From Cheilinus undulatus (lineage: Eukaryota; Chordata; Actinopteri; Labriformes; Labridae), in assembly GCF_018320785.1 (NCBI RefSeq), contig NC_054881.1, positions 17,360,275 to 17,424,274 of the forward strand: 64,000 nt of DNA, given 5' to 3'. This document shows, in pieces, positions 10,608 to 23,330 of this stretch. Every line of letters begins with the position of its first letter. The stretch's first letter is position 1. The notes under the pieces are model-generated. The model did not search any database. It saw only the letters and a program-made list of their open reading frames with translations, and had not been told where the DNA came from. A program made the position numbers and the translations under genes.

Positions 10608-11164
10608 AATTATATATAACAAAGTTCTGATGAATATTTGAACAATACATGTTAGTAATGGGACGGACTTCTTTACCCTTCATTAATGTGGACGCTCAAA
10701 CTCTAATAATCCAGATAATATTCAGGCTCAGACCATAGACCGTAATAAATACTGGGCTAACCCTGAGTGATTCAGCCTTATGGTTACTGAAGGGGCTTTT
10801 GAAGTTGACAGCCGCCATGTTGAAAACACTGTCACAAATTAACTTTGGATCAACCTATCAACAAGACAAAGAGATGGAGCTGAGGCAGGCCTAAAGCCTC
10901 CAGACAAAAAGCTAACTTTTGCTTGGTTGCAGTCACATCATGCAGGGCCCTAATCATGCACAACTGGTACCCTTCTCAAAGCCATAAACAGGTGAGTTAA
11001 AAAAAGAATAAGATAAAACATCCCATGAACAGCCAAGAAATAATTGAACTACTCTGACTATTCTTTTCTGAAGGCTGTAAACATTTTAATTTCTACTGTA
11101 GTCATGGACATTTTAACATAAGGTGGGTATGTGACTTCAGGTGCTTTGTCAGACATCCTTTAGT
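10608..11164. other. No gene seen; probable MITE fragment
   Basis: ACCATAGACCGTAATAAATA (about 10731) and GCCGCCATGTTGAA (about 10812) recall a common fish MITE of the kind seen at 39272, but ends were not found. Confidence 0.3.
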
Positions 11165-11466
11165 TCAGTGGTTCTGAACTGGTATAGTGTCCCACCACCA
11201 CCTCCTTAATGACCATTCATGACCCAAATGCCTACATTTTTCAATCATAACCAAAAGTTTTAAGTGAAAAATGGGTCAGTTTGGACATGAGATGGAACCA
11301 AAGATGAGACAGACGAAAGCGATTGAGTCATAACCTTCAAAATAAAATTATTAAATTAAATCATATATTTTTTTTGCTACATTTGTTTTCAGGCACGTAT
11401 ATGCAACCCACTAAAAGATCTTTGTGACTCATTTTTTGGATCCTGGCTCACCAGTTGAGAATCAAG
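11165..11466. mobile_element. Short hAT-like MITE (CAGTGGTTCT ends)
   Basis: The left end is CAGTGGTTCTGAACTGG; the right end is CCAGTTGAGAATCAAGG, whose complement carries GATTCTCAACTGG. These are the inverted ends of CAGTGGTTCTCAAC-type hAT elements. The last bases of the right end are mutated and no 8-bp duplication is visible. Confidence 0.55.
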
Positions 11467-11603
11467 GCTCTGGTGGACCCTCAAGAACCTGCATTATTTT
11501 CATGTCAGCACTGGCTTCACTTTGCAACACCAGAGGCTGCTGCTCGGCTCAAACTTAAATTTGAAAGTTTAAGGGTAGATGTGTAACCCTAACCCTGAAT
11601 AAG

Positions 11604-12236
11604 ATCGTCCTCAAGGATTTTCTTATATTTTGCCACATTGATTTTACCCTCTACCTTTACGAGCCTTGCAGAGCCAGCTGCAGAGAAGCATCCCCATGGC
11701 ATGATGCTGCCACCATCGTGCTTCACAGTGGGGGTGGTGTGTTTGTGGTGATGACCAGTGTTTGGTGTCTACCAAACACTGAGTCTTGTCTCATGGGCTA
11801 AAAGCACCATTCTGGTCTCATCAGACCAAATAACTTTAGCTTGTAACTCCTTCAGAGTAGTCTTAGGTATCTTGGTGGCCTCCCTCACTAGTCTCCATTC
11901 TGTGTGATCTCTCAGTTTGTGAGGATGGCCTGATCTAGGCAGATTTACTCATGTGCCATATTTCTTTCATTTCTTGATTGTAGGTTTAACTGGGGATGTT
12001 CAGTGCCTTGGATTTTTCAAATCCATCCCATCTTATACTTTTCAATAACTTTTTCTCTGAGTTGCTTGGAGTGTTATTTTGTCTTTAAGGCGTAATAGTA
12101 GCCAGGAATACTGGTTAACCAGTGACTGGACCTTCCAGCCACAGGTGTCTTTTACTGCAATAACTTGAGACACATTCACTGCCCTCAGGTGATCCCAATT
12201 TCACCAATTGTGAGATTACTAGCACCAATTGGCTGG
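11604..12236 (-). mobile_element. Tc1/mariner relic, family A, reverse orientation
   Basis: On the minus strand it reads the family A leader (AATTGGTGAAATTGGGATCA, the CAGTGAATGTGTCTCAAG-like block, CCAGGAATAC complement) and then a piece of transposase body. The body includes the GGTGGCAGCATCATGCCATG block, which encodes the GG.SIM.WG-like region. The HTH-coding part and the 3' end are absent. A perfect 11-bp hairpin, CAGTGTTTGGT/ACCAAACACTG (11756-11781), lies within it. Confidence 0.75.
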
Positions 12237-13212
12237 TTCTCTGTTGAATAACTTCCTCTCCTTTCTCCTTTCCCGTTTTCTCTCAGTCTAGCCATCTTTG
12301 TATCACTTTTACTTTGTTTCTCTCTGACGTAGGACAGGAGGAAAGGCTGGATCCCTCCCTCGTCTCTGCCCCTGGCTCTCAGTTTGAGTAACCGCATAGC
12401 AGAACTGATAATAATTAGCAAACGGGGACTGGATTAATTTGGGCGAAGTGATGGCGGCAGTGGGAGCTCCGCCCCCTGCAGAGCAGCGCTGTTTGCTCAG
12501 CTCGCCGACGGACGAGAGGGAGAGAAAAATACACGGGCTAATTATTTCAGATAATGCAATTAAGATATGCATATTTAGCATAAACTCCACAATGGAAAGG
12601 TAGACGTCAGCAGATCCAGAGTGTTTCTGTTCATGTTGGGCTGTGCAGCAGTCTCTGGTGGCAGCTACGAACATTAATCTCAACCTGTTTTTGGGGCTCC
12701 AAGCCAAGCAGAGGTTAGAGTGCCTGGAATATGTGTGCGTGTTTGCTATAGCTAAAAATAAACACAACTAAAATCTTAAAAAAAAAAAACACTTGATTTA
12801 TCTCTGTCATCCTCGGCTCTGCATACTCATTCATGAATATACACTCTCTCCATGCAGACCAGCTGCAGCAGTGTGTCCATCCACAGTGTGTATTTGTGTG
12901 CTCATAGTGTGAGTTTTTCTACCTGCTATACTAATGATCTGCACCTGTCAGCAACACAACCACTCAGTAACACACACATGAAAACACACATACACTCAGA
13001 GAACGTGGGGATAAGAAAGGGTGGAGGAAATGGTTGGACATTAAAAAAAAAAACAAGAAGATGAAGGAGGAGAAAAGAAATGGAAAAATAAGGAAGTTTT
13101 ATTTGATTTGATTGGTATTAGGACTATCAATGTTGACTTTTATATCCAAATTAGATAAATTAGTTACTAAACAGTTAAGTTTTTGAGCTGAGATGAATCT
13201 TTAGCTGTATAG
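12237..13212. other. Unique sequence with a CNE-like block
   Basis: 12420-12610 is GC-rich at first, then carries GGGCTAATTATTTCAG, AATGCAATTAAG and ATATGCATATTTAGC, a cluster of TAAT/octamer-like motifs as seen in developmental enhancers. This is an inference from motif content. A long minus-strand frame here has no recognised domain. Confidence 0.3.
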
Positions 13213-13214
13213 GG

Positions 13215-13310
13215 CAGTGGTTCCCAACCTTTTTTTAAACTTAGGGCCTCCCTACTGGTATCTAAGAGAAGCCAAGCCCCAACCCCCGCCCCCCCAAGGA
13301 CCCATTTAGA
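13215..13310. mobile_element. hAT-like end fragment (CAGTGGTTCCCAACC)
   Basis: CAGTGGTTCCCAACCTTTTT followed by AACTTAGGGCCTCCC is the recognised start of a common vertebrate hAT-type repeat. The opposite end was not found. Confidence 0.5.
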
Positions 13311-13789
13311 AAAATTAAACATCAGTTTTGATTTAATCCTGACATAATCTCAACATAGGCCTAAATACACAAACTGTATTTTAATAAAGAAATGTGGCCT
13401 GGTTCTGATAAAACTGTCGTCTGTTATTTTCAGACACATTTCGAAAATAAGCAGCAGGGATGAGCCTGTGGCTCTGTCACTCCCCTTATATCACTCTGGA
13501 CCCATCCAGAGATCTTCTCACAGCACCAGCATCACAGCTGTGCCAAGTTGGAGAGATAGAGAACAACTTTTATTTCAGTGTCTGTTACATGGCTGTGAGA
13601 ACAAACTTCACCCTTTCGCTGTTATATTTCCATGGTCGATGTCGACACAATACACGGTCAAACTATGGTGTTCAAAGTGAGGTTTTAGTGCGAGAAAGGG
13701 AGAGACAGGAGGGGTCGGTGGGGCTAAGCAAGTGAGAAGGAAGTAGCAGACACTTGATAAACATCATAATCTAACTATGGTAGCGTTTA
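13311..13789. other. No gene seen
   Basis: Two overlapping short open frames at 13460-13735 show no known motif. Confidence 0.4.
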
Positions 13790-14145
13790 CTAGTAGGTTT
13801 GTTGCAGAGCTGCACATGCATGCTACTACGTCACATGTTTTGTAGCTCTGATTGGCCCATGATGAATGTGACATACAGATATCTAGTCCAATTTCCTTCT
13901 GAGAAATTTTTTTGTTGACATTTCATTTTTGAGACTCGGAAACAGGGGAGAGATATGTGGTAAAGGGCCACAGGCCCGGGCCAGCCACATACATGGTGCA
14001 TGCCTTAAACCACTCGACCATCTGTGCACCTTAGAGAACTTTATTTTATGTCCTGCTGTCCCAAAAGGCTTAGTCGCAAGCTTTCCATGATGAATTCGGA
14101 ATATTCATCAAATAAATATATGGAACAGTCTGGCGTATCAGGTTA
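13790..14145 (+). mobile_element. Repeat R1, copy 3, broken by a SINE
   Basis: Shares CTACGTCACATGTTTTGTAG, GCTCTGATTGGCC and, after an interruption, GTCTGGCGTATCAGGTTA with R1 copies 1 and 2. The SINE at 13930-14035 separates the two parts. The coding-like part is absent here. Confidence 0.6.
13930..14035 (-). repeat. tRNA-derived SINE fragment
   Basis: On the minus strand it starts GGTGCACAGATGGTCGAGTG, an A-box-like tRNA head of Leu/Ser type, continues GGTTTAAGGCATGCACCATGT, and then GGCCCGGGCCTGTGGCCC. The B box is eroded. It ends in a CTCTCCCCTGTTTCC tail, as in the SINE at 50404. Confidence 0.6.
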
Positions 14146-16857
14146 TAAATGACTTGTACTGGTGTAAAAATTCGCATAAAATCGAACATGTTCCAAAAAA
14201 ATTATGACGTACAAAAATTTTGGTGTCAGTGTACAAACATAATGACAACAACATTAGGTCATTGTTTATTTTTTAATGTGCAAAACTTTGCTCAAATAAT
14301 GCTGGCCTTGCCCTTTTTTGGGAGAAAACACTCCATAAAAGTGAACTGCAGTCAATGGTGAAAGATCGGGTCATTAGAGATTTACCAGAGATTAGAGATA
14401 GACCAGTCCAACATTTACCTGATTTACTCCTCTCTAGTTTAATCCAAAAGACACAGAACTATTCTTTGTCACTCTTTCATAATTTGAGATGAAAAAAATA
14501 TGTCTTGCATTATGTTGTTTTAATTGTTTAAGGAACAGAAAACAACAAAATGGCTTTTAATTTCCACTATTTTGGAACCTACCTCCACTCAATTTGAGGG
14601 TTTGATTTCCCCCAATTGGGGTAGTGGTCATGTTGGAAAGTGGGAAGTGACATTGAAATGCTTTTATCCATCAGCTCACAGTACAACTAAACTCAACCTG
14701 TAGCTACTAACTTGTTCTCCTCACATGACAGTAAGGGGTCTGACCGCCTTCGGTTTGGCACAAACATTGTGGATTGGTGCTTTTTGAAATGGATTTTCGT
14801 GAAGACGGACATGGAGTCTGGCCAATCCATTGGTTTTGAAAGGTTACCACAGTGAACCTTCACTGAATAATCATAATTTAACACATTAATTGGAACTGGA
14901 TGAAATTAAAAATTACAAATAAAGGGGGAGAGATGGAAACATCGGAGACAGAGACAGGGGCAAAACAATACTTGGAAAAGAAAGGAGATCAAGAATATAA
15001 GATGAAATCAGACAACAGCACAATAAGAATGGCACAATTTTCAGGCCCTGACACCAGGGACTAATGATAGAGAGAATACGGACAATAAATAAAAAAAGGC
15101 CAAAGATAATTCAGAAAAGGAGGAAAAGAGAAGATGAAAGAAGGAGAGATGAGTGATGCGGAAGTGGCAGAGATGAAACAGGAGACACAAAGGAGAGGAG
15201 AGGAAAACGAGGGGAGAGGACTGTTGGCATCGGTCCAAATGACAGCATCCTCCTCTCCTACGTTCTGGTTTGAATACCGCTGCATGTCATTAGAGCCGTC
15301 AATCACCAGCTGCTGCCGCTCTGCTGCAGCGTGCAGCACCGCGCAGGCCGACAGCTGCAGCCGACACACGAACGCTGAACAAAAATACTGAACGCTGTGG
15401 CTTCAGGGTTGTAAACAGGCTTAAGACAACGAGACTTATCAGAAACAACAATTGTGCCACATATTTTTAATGAAAATAGACCGATAATGATTGACTGATA
15501 ATCTATCGGGACTGAATTTTAAAGCTCTGGAGCTCTTTTAAGCCTGCATGTGGTTTTAAACACACTTTTGTGTAGCTACAGTAGCTGGTTTAAGCCGGGG
15601 TTTGACGGCAATAACTTTCCACCCAGACTTTAGTCTTTTCAACCGAAACCAAACAGATTTGGTGTGAATGTGATCTAAAACAGGGGCAAAATGTTCAAAT
15701 GAAACCAAGATATATGCAGACCTGTTATTCTGTGTTTCAGAGCTGATGTTTATGGAATTTGACAGTTTAATCTATTTCACAACAGGGTTACATTAAGCTT
15801 TGGTTTTTCTTGAATATCATATTAAACAGTGTATAAACAGTTTATAAAACCAGGAGAAAACGTGGACTTCATTCAAGCACCTCAAAGAAACATAAGACCA
15901 TGTTTTCTTGACTAGTTTGAGACTTTTATTCCTTCAGAAGGCACAAAGCAGCCTGTTAATCATCAGTATAAAGTGTTTGAGACAAATTATATGAATTCCA
16001 AAACACAGTCGATGTTTATTCAGAGAGGAAATTTTATATGATCTTACTTATTTTCTGTAAAATGAGCTCTCATTGGATTTGTCCCAGAGGAGCTGGCTGA
16101 AGGCTCCACAGAGTCCAAAAATAGTCACGGTGAAAGAAGAAAGTCCTGCTTGATGCCAAACCAGAGAGGTTATTATAAACAACAAAACCATTTTAAGAAG
16201 TAAGAACAAAGACGTAAGGATTTAATTTGGTTTCAAGGCATTAGAAAGTTATTAAAACATCAAATATATCTAGGTTAAAAAAAACCCTATCATTAAGTTT
16301 AGTATAACAATATAAACAGCAAGCACCTGCTTCAGTAAAGAGGACAGAATCATGAAAAGAAGAAGACAGAAACGTAACGTCATCCTGGTCAGATGTGAAC
16401 TTGATACCCACATTCATCACAGCAAAAATTTCCAGACAGGAAACCCAAACATGAAAATACTGGAACAGGAAGAACGTCTGTCGTTGAGGCGACCGTGTAA
16501 ATATTTAAGGATGTGGAGAGTTTGTTCAACCGGTGGACGGATGGCCAAAGGCTCTGTCTCACCCTCCTGACCTGTCTGCCTCTGTTCCTCTGTTCTGTAA
16601 CAGCTTGATGTTCACTTCTGTCAGCTCTTTACAGTGACGACGACAGAGAAGGTAAAAGTTACAAAATCAAACTGGACTGTTAGCCAGTTGCATCTTTAGA
16701 TATTTCAACAGAATTCATATTTTTTACTGATAGATGCTGCAGCTGGTCGGCCTCTTCTAGAGAGGGCGTATAGAAAAGCTAGAGTTGAAGGATATCTGTA
16801 GCTTTCATGTGACATGACCTACTTGTGGTACAAAACGGCTGCTACACACTACAGCCA
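14146..16857. other. No gene seen
   Basis: AT-rich unique sequence with no recognised exon, RNA or complete transposon. A purine-rich patch lies at 14930-15210. Short open frames have no known domain. Confidence 0.45.
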
Positions 16858-16925
16858 GGGGCGTAGCTAGGAATTTTGGGCCCCTAGACAGAATATTACA
16901 CAGTGCCCCCCTTGACCGGCTAACC
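16858..16925. repeat. Fish repeat fragment (AGGGGCGTAGCTAGGAATTT)
   Basis: The phrase AGGGGCGTAGCTAGGAATTT followed by GGGCCCCTAGACAG resembles the end of a dispersed fish repeat I recognise by phrase only. Its class is unknown. Confidence 0.4.
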
Positions 16926-17211
16926 AAGCAACAAATGTTGCACCATTTTTACAAATATCCATGCATCTTAATGTATTTTTAATCCATGATTTCTCTATTT
17001 ATGAGCAGCCATTTTACTATGGTTAAATCAAATTTACTTAAATTTCGCAATGCTTTTTCATGACAGACATTTTTTTAAATGGATGCATGAACGAATGAGG
17101 AGAAAATCCCAGGTTGAGCCTGTTTTTTGCTTCTTATGTCCGTGTCGCTGTAACGTACTCCACTCAAATGTTACTCGGCAGTGCATGTTTTTTAACAGTT
17201 CTCAGCCCTGT

Positions 17212-17300
17212 CGCCACATTGGTAGCTCAATTGGTAGAACAGGTGCCCATATACAGAGGCTATAGTCCTCACTTTATTCCCCTACCTTGGCAGTGTAATT
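17212..17300 (+). repeat. tRNA-derived SINE head
   Basis: The A-box-like TAGCTCAATTGGTAGAACAG is followed by GTGCCCATATACAGAGGCTA and TAGTCCTC, the order of a fish tRNA-type SINE head. The B box (GGTTCGA-type) is lost. Lack of a tRNA cloverleaf rules out a real tRNA gene. Confidence 0.6.
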
Positions 17301-19520
17301 CACTGATGCGCTGACTGTGAGGCTGACATCAACGGCAGACTTGGACTCGCATGGGGCGATGGGTTCACTGAGCAAGACAGTGTGTTGTCCCAGTATCTGT
17401 GCATGTGGACAAAAGCCAGAGTCTTTTGGTTCTTGGTCCTCCTGAACTTACCATAGTCATTTGAGGCCTGGACATTGACTTATGGCCAGAGGCACCACCT
17501 GGACTCCTTTGTGACGACTTACCTTCTGTGTCTAAAACTGGTGTGCTCCAGAGAATGGGGATGGGAAGGGTCAGCTGCGTTTTGATGGGCACCTGGGGTT
17601 CTTCCCTAAGCCTGATCCAGACGCCTGGAGAACGGGGTTGATTGTCACACTTTTTGCTCTAGTGTGACATAGCCTACTCAACCAGGCTACACGCATTCAC
17701 TATCACGTGACAACCAACCCCAAAGAGAACGTGACGACCAACCCCAACTCGAATTTCTTGCTAGCATTAAGGCTGACAACCGTCTAACAACTAGTTAACT
17801 AGCTAACAACAATACTAAAGCTTCCCCTTCACACTTTTTAAGGCTAACAATTGTTTTTTTATAAACCCAATGCGTAAAAGCCTTGAAGAAAAATATTGAA
17901 AAATACTGTTCTTCCCTACCTAAACATCCATAAAAACACATATAAATGTACTTGTACATTCAAATACATATGCAGACTTCAACACCCCCATAAATGCATC
18001 CCATAGGACCCTGGGCACAACCCTCCCGAAAAAAGTACCAAAAGGGCTTTAAAAAAGAATAGAAAATGATAATAAATAATTATAACAAAAAAAAAAGAAA
18101 AGACTAACAGAGTAACAAAAACAAAATTGTAAAAAAAAAAAAAAAGACAAACATTTTTTTTTATGATGGCTTGCTTCTCTGAAGAAAAAGTTCACTAACA
18201 GTTTGCGGTTTGCCAATAAAGTTATTATTCCAGTCATGGGACTGTCCCACATTTGAGGTCAGCAGCTTATTTTCCTTTACTTGAGCTGAATAAGACAGGG
18301 TAGAAATAAAGTTCAAAATTGGAAGAATTGTTTCATGGAAAGACGGAAGATGACCATCACTCTCTCTGTACACTGCAGCTGCTTCAAATCAGACTGTGTG
18401 TATAGGCGTGTGCATGTGTGAGTGTGGTATCAGATAGCGGAGCATATTTTCTCACCAGCTGACTGTATGGGAAATGGATTATCCTAAAACCTGCAGGTTT
18501 ACATTTCATTACATTTCCGCCTTACAGCCAAAATTCACCATATATTACAATAACAGACACTCAGAGCTGAGGACCAATAGTCAGTCACGATGTGTAGCCA
18601 ATGAGAGAAGAGAAAGAGGCAGCCATTAAAACTGGAAAGATCGGAGGATTTACAATATAGTGAATTTGCAAGGCTTACTGGAAGATCAATAAGGAAAAAG
18701 ACAACTTTTTGGCATAAGATGTCTTTATTCATTCATTTATTTATTCTTGTGTTTTATTTGTTTGTTTGTTTGTATATGAACTTTAACCATTACTAGGGAT
18801 TAGATGACTTTATGTACCCATTAAGGCTGCGAATAAATCTGGCCAAAAATCAAGCTGAAAACTGCCAGTTCTTTAGCCAGCCTAACTGGCTTGTTTTTAG
18901 CTGAAGGCTGGTGTTTGAACCAGTGCCGTAAAGCTGTTCTCACTTTTTGCAAGAGAACCAACGCCTGCTGCCAAAGTGTCATTGTGCTGTAAGTGGAGGG
19001 GAGCTGTGCTCACATAAGGTCAAAGCTATTTTCACTGTGGGAAGCTTTTGAACTATTCACACGGGACAAGTATCACCTAGGGACCTCCTGTAATTTGTAA
19101 TAATCTATAATCCCATGCAAATCAACCATGTCTGTAATTTGCAAAGCAAAATTCCAGGGACACAGAGGTCTGCAGGTAAAACTAATCTTATGTGAATCGA
19201 CATCTCTGTAATTTAGGGTGGTATTTATGTGTGTGTTTTTTAATTTATCTGCTCTTTTTGTCTGATCAAAAATAATAGAGGCTGCATAGGAGACTGTCAA
19301 CAAAGCTTTGACACATATGGGCTATTATAGTGCTTTTCTTTCAGTTCATTTCATCCTATGTTGACTAATGACTTTATTTGCTTGATTTATTAACTTAAAG
19401 TGGATTTTCCAAGCACACACATGTTTGCACTGCTGCTCTCTTGCTACACACAGTGCTTCCGCTCTGCCCCCTACAGTTTCTCTTTACCTGTGTCTGGTCT
19501 TATATCAGTATCATTAGCTA
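17301..19520. other. No gene seen; A-rich patch
   Basis: A small hairpin GTCACACT/AGTGTGAC lies at about 17645-17670, and two copies of GTGAC(A/G)ACCAACCCCAA occur at about 17706 and 17731. An A-rich tract lies at 18050-18165. Confidence 0.4.
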
Positions 19521-20154
19521 GGTTTCCATTTCATTTTTTCGCAAAATTAAAAGCAATATTTCTTAAATTTCGACTACGTACAGTTGCACTTTGAATGTGT
19601 TTCCATTGAAGAGAGTTTTGAGGCATGAGCCTCGCAGTTCTCGTAAAATCTCATCTAGCAAGACTCCACTGCAAGAAAGCTGGATGTTCGAAACCTGTTG
19701 TGTGTTGGTACGATTATGATTACAGCTACAGTGATTGCCGTGATAATTCTGAACAAAAGACAAAGGCAACGGATGATAGTTCAGAGGCTAAGTCAGTATG
19801 TATGCCAAAAGCCACGTATAAGGGTGTTTGCACGATGCTAAGAAAAGTCTTGTCTCCTCTTCTGTCCACACGTACCGCGTCATGTTGTCTCAGAGTAAAC
19901 TGGTAATTTGACACCGTGCGCTACGTCCTGTGACTTGTAAATGCGGAAAATTTTTCCATTCCACTTTTGTGATATATTTCTATATTGAAATGTCTGAAAA
20001 AAATCTCCTCATAAGAGCATTAAAATCTGATCTGCACGAGGAGGGTTGCTGTGAGTAATGATCTGAAATGAATAAAGTGCAGAATAACATCAACAGCAAC
20101 TACAGAAAACTTTTAACAGTTGGCAAGAGCAGTTCATATTTAACAGGTTCTCTC
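19521..20154. other. Possible MITE-like segment
   Basis: TTTCCATT(T/C)CA(T/C)TTTT followed by a TATTTCT phrase occurs near 19526 and again at about 19954 in the same direction. This looks like a decayed element, but ends and a target duplication are not clear. Confidence 0.25.
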
Positions 20155-20560
20155 ATACATTAATAGATAGTCATTTATTGTCATTACATTCTAAAAACGC
20201 AAGGAAATTATGTCTGTAGCAGCAAACCCAGTCGTCCAAGCGGTGGTTAGAAATTCGCAGCCTCACATCATCCATCCTGCTGGTGAGGGAGCAGGCACGC
20301 AGGGCCACTCTTAGCCTAGCCTGCAGCCCAGCTTGTTTGCCCTGCTTTTGCCGTCTCTGCCTTCTCCCCACTGGCTGTAGGTGTTGTGCTGCTCCACGTC
20401 CTACTGTCAGTCTCTGAGCACCCCATTCTCTGGATAATGTCCATCAGGAAAGATGTAAACTCCGGGGGCACGCTGTCAGTTCTGGTGTGGGGCTTTGTTT
20501 TGCTGCTAGTGATGGAGCGCTGTGCTGCTGCCTTCATACGTGCTACCTCAGTAGGTAGCA
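20155..20560 (-). pseudogene. Non-LTR retrotransposon (LINE) fragment
   Basis: On the minus strand, overlapping frames include GRRQRRQKQGKQAGLQARLR and then LTSRMDDVRLRIS. Fish LINEs have a basic block (RRGKRAG.RARLR) followed by ..NARSL.NKMDELRLRI at the start of the endonuclease domain, which this resembles. After about 30 more residues the DNA passes into AATGACAATAAATGACTATC, a 3'-tail-like end. Endonuclease and reverse transcriptase are therefore almost entirely deleted. The assignment rests on one motif. Confidence 0.45.
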
Positions 20561-23330
20561 TTCAGTCGTCTCCTGCAATGTTCCGTTGCTGTTACTGGCA
20601 GTTGTTAGCTTTTAAGGTAGCCAGGAGTTGTAGTTGAGACTGAGGTCTTCTTTTCACCTTTTTCTGTGTTTTTCTTGATGGAAATTTCCCGTTCTTTCTC
20701 TCAAAGGTGTCCCGGACCCTCCATCTTCTTTGTTTTCACAGGTTTCAACATATGTTTTTAACTTAATTGTGAAAAACACTACAAGTCCAAGATATAAAAC
20801 TGGGAATGGAATTAAAGTGAATTTAAGTTCTTGCCTTTTTTCCCCTTCCTCTTCCTCTGATCAGCTGCAGATATGCACAGGTTACAGACGTGACCTTGTT
20901 GCATACAGGGAGAGCCACTGTTTTATTGATCATGGACAACCTGAAACAGATCATAAATTTGTAAAAACATTTTGGCCAATGTTATCTTGGCTACAGGTCC
21001 ACAGCCATGACTTTTTGGACCAATTTCAGACCTTTCTGCCCTGGTTGAGTTTTTGTGCAGATTTGGTGACAGGTCTGCAGTCAAGACTTTTTCAGTCAAA
21101 TTTTAAGTTGTATCATCACAGTGTGTTTGAGATACTTTTTTTTTCAAAATGTCAAGTGCAAAATGCGTTTATGGAATTTAGAAATTAAAAATCCATTGTG
21201 TTTTCATAGCTGCTTTCATGCAGCATCTCCCTGTTTTCATTCAGAAATGTCAGTACATTTTGAGTAAATTACAGACTCGGATTATCCTGTAAGAATGCGC
21301 CACAGCAAACACTGATGTCAGGAGGTAATTTCATGAATATTCAGAGATCTACAAGTAATGATAATCCAATGGGAATAGTGCTAAAGATTGACTTTTAGAC
21401 AACTGATTTAATGCGGAAAAATTACATATCATTGTGTCAAAGTTAAATTATTTCAGTACTTAGACTTTAAAAGTAATATTTCAACTTTTTCTACTCTTGC
21501 CATCCAGACAGAAGACAAAAAGTTAGATAAATGTTAAAATCATATTTTCTGTTTGAATCTCTTACCCCTCATGTCTTTCAAAGTTAAAGGTTAAAAAACA
21601 TACAATAAGTGCGCTTTAAGGTGTTTATCATTCACTTTGCCAGAACTGTTGGAGAAAACACTGTTAGATAATTTGAATAAAAAGTGAAGTTTTGTGCATT
21701 CTGTCTGCTCTGTGGCGTGCATGTGGCGGTTTGTGGCATTAAACTCAGAATAAGGTCACATCCCGAGTGTTGTCGGCAATCTGCTGCTGTGCAAATCTAA
21801 AAGTCAAAGGTCACATCAGTCACAGCTTCGTTCGACAGCTCCACTTTGACTAATGAAATTAATTAGAATTAAATCTATAGAGTTAATATGAATCAAATGT
21901 AATGAAGGGAGGCCGTCTGGAATCATCTCAGTGTGAGGATTAAAGGCTCGCCTTGTTTTTATGCTGATTGTATCACTTCATTATGAATGACTGTGGGATT
22001 ACTATTAGGACAGGAGTGTCATATCCCCAATAAGAATATGTCCCATGCTTTGAAAGATTTTAGAGCATGCTTAAAAAGTAACTTGCAATTCACCACTTTT
22101 TAAGATCTTTCATAACCACTGTTTCTCAGGTGTAAATACTCAGATTCATCACAAATGTTGCAGTCCATGATTTTAAACTCATCAGTTAATTACTCTTGAA
22201 ATTTGTGAAAATGTTTTTAACCAAAAAGAAGCTCATTGTGTTTCCAATAATATGAGAATATTTCCTTATGTTGAAAAGGAGATCCTGAGGTTTCTAAAGA
22301 CATCAGAATTTTAAGTCAAGTGTGGGTTTTCTATTCAGTCTTTTCAGTGGTCAGGCGTGTTCTTGTCACTTTTGAGACGGTCCCTGAAACTTCCTCCTCC
22401 TTTCTTTCTCTCTGATGGACTCATTATTGCGGTTGTTCTGCCACTCGCGCTGCTGGCTGCCAAATGGAATTAAAAACCAATTATTGATAAATGAAGAGTG
22501 GCTTTAGCTCTGTGTGTGTGAGTCTGGATCCGAGCCTGGACCAGAGTACTACATCTGTCATCCAAACGCCGTGACAGCCACTCATGTGTGGCGTTGCATC
22601 CTGTGCATTCAGCGCACACATCTGCGCGCCAGCGCCTTCGCTGCAGGAGTGTTTGTGTGTAATATCTCTTACTGTGCATCTGTGCCTTCATATGTGTGTA
22701 TGAAGTCTATCAGTGACATGTTAGCATGTGCATATGAACATGTCTGCAGGTGTATGTGCAGATGTGAGTGAGAGCTGCTATCTTTGACTGCCTGTTTGTT
22801 GTCCCTCTGTGTTTGGGTGACAGATTGACGTGTGCACAGATGGTGGATGATGAACATATGAATTTCACTTCACACTTTACATGTTGACATGACAACAGTG
22901 TTAAAGCACGTGATAAAAATTTCAGTAAATAATCTAATCAAAACTGTATTGATCCACAAGGAGTGACTTGATCATAGCAGAGGAAAATGAACAGGGTTGA
23001 TTTCATAACTGATCGGAATCCATAACTTTTGATTAGTCTGAGAGTTTGCTGAATCAACATAAAATGGGTCTTTCTACGTGACATGCATTTTTAAGGTTGC
23101 AAATGTCAAAAAGTATTTTTTTCCCTTACACTCTAACTCTAACTTATTCCACAATGTTACATAACTAATTGGCTTCATGAATTTCCAATAATGAAAGCTC
23201 AAAGTCAAGGAGCATTGGAGGACTAACACATAGCCTTCCTTGTCAGTGCCAGTGAAGTCTTGTAGATCTGGTTTATAGATTGCATAAAAAGTGATTCTGA
23301 ACAAATGTCAGAAAAATGTACCTCACTGAA
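20561..23330. other. No gene seen; two CNE-like patches
   Basis: 21700-22020 contains GGTCACATC and AAGGTCACATCAG near ATGAAATTAATTAGAATTAA. 22400-22500 holds GGACTCATTATTGCGG and AAACCAATTATTGATAAATG. These are candidate regulatory blocks by motif content only. A 152-codon open frame at 20730-21188 has no recognisable domain and was not called. Confidence 0.35.

Noticed and set aside
10459-10683. 74-codon minus-strand frame
   Set aside because: It is the antisense of tRNA-Ala copy 3.
11582-11598. Telomere-like CCCTAA repeats
   Set aside because: Only about two units here and at 61664-61681; too short to be an interstitial telomere.
12309-12767. 152-codon frame on the minus strand
   Set aside because: No recognised motif and no splice context; the region looks like non-coding, motif-rich DNA.
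17212-17300. tRNA gene candidate
   Set aside because: Only the A box and D-arm-like part remain; no anticodon or T arm can be folded, so it is a SINE head.
20730-21188. 152-codon frame on the plus strand
   Set aside because: Phe/Leu/Ser-rich composition expected from AT-rich DNA; no domain, no start context and no neighbours that support a gene.
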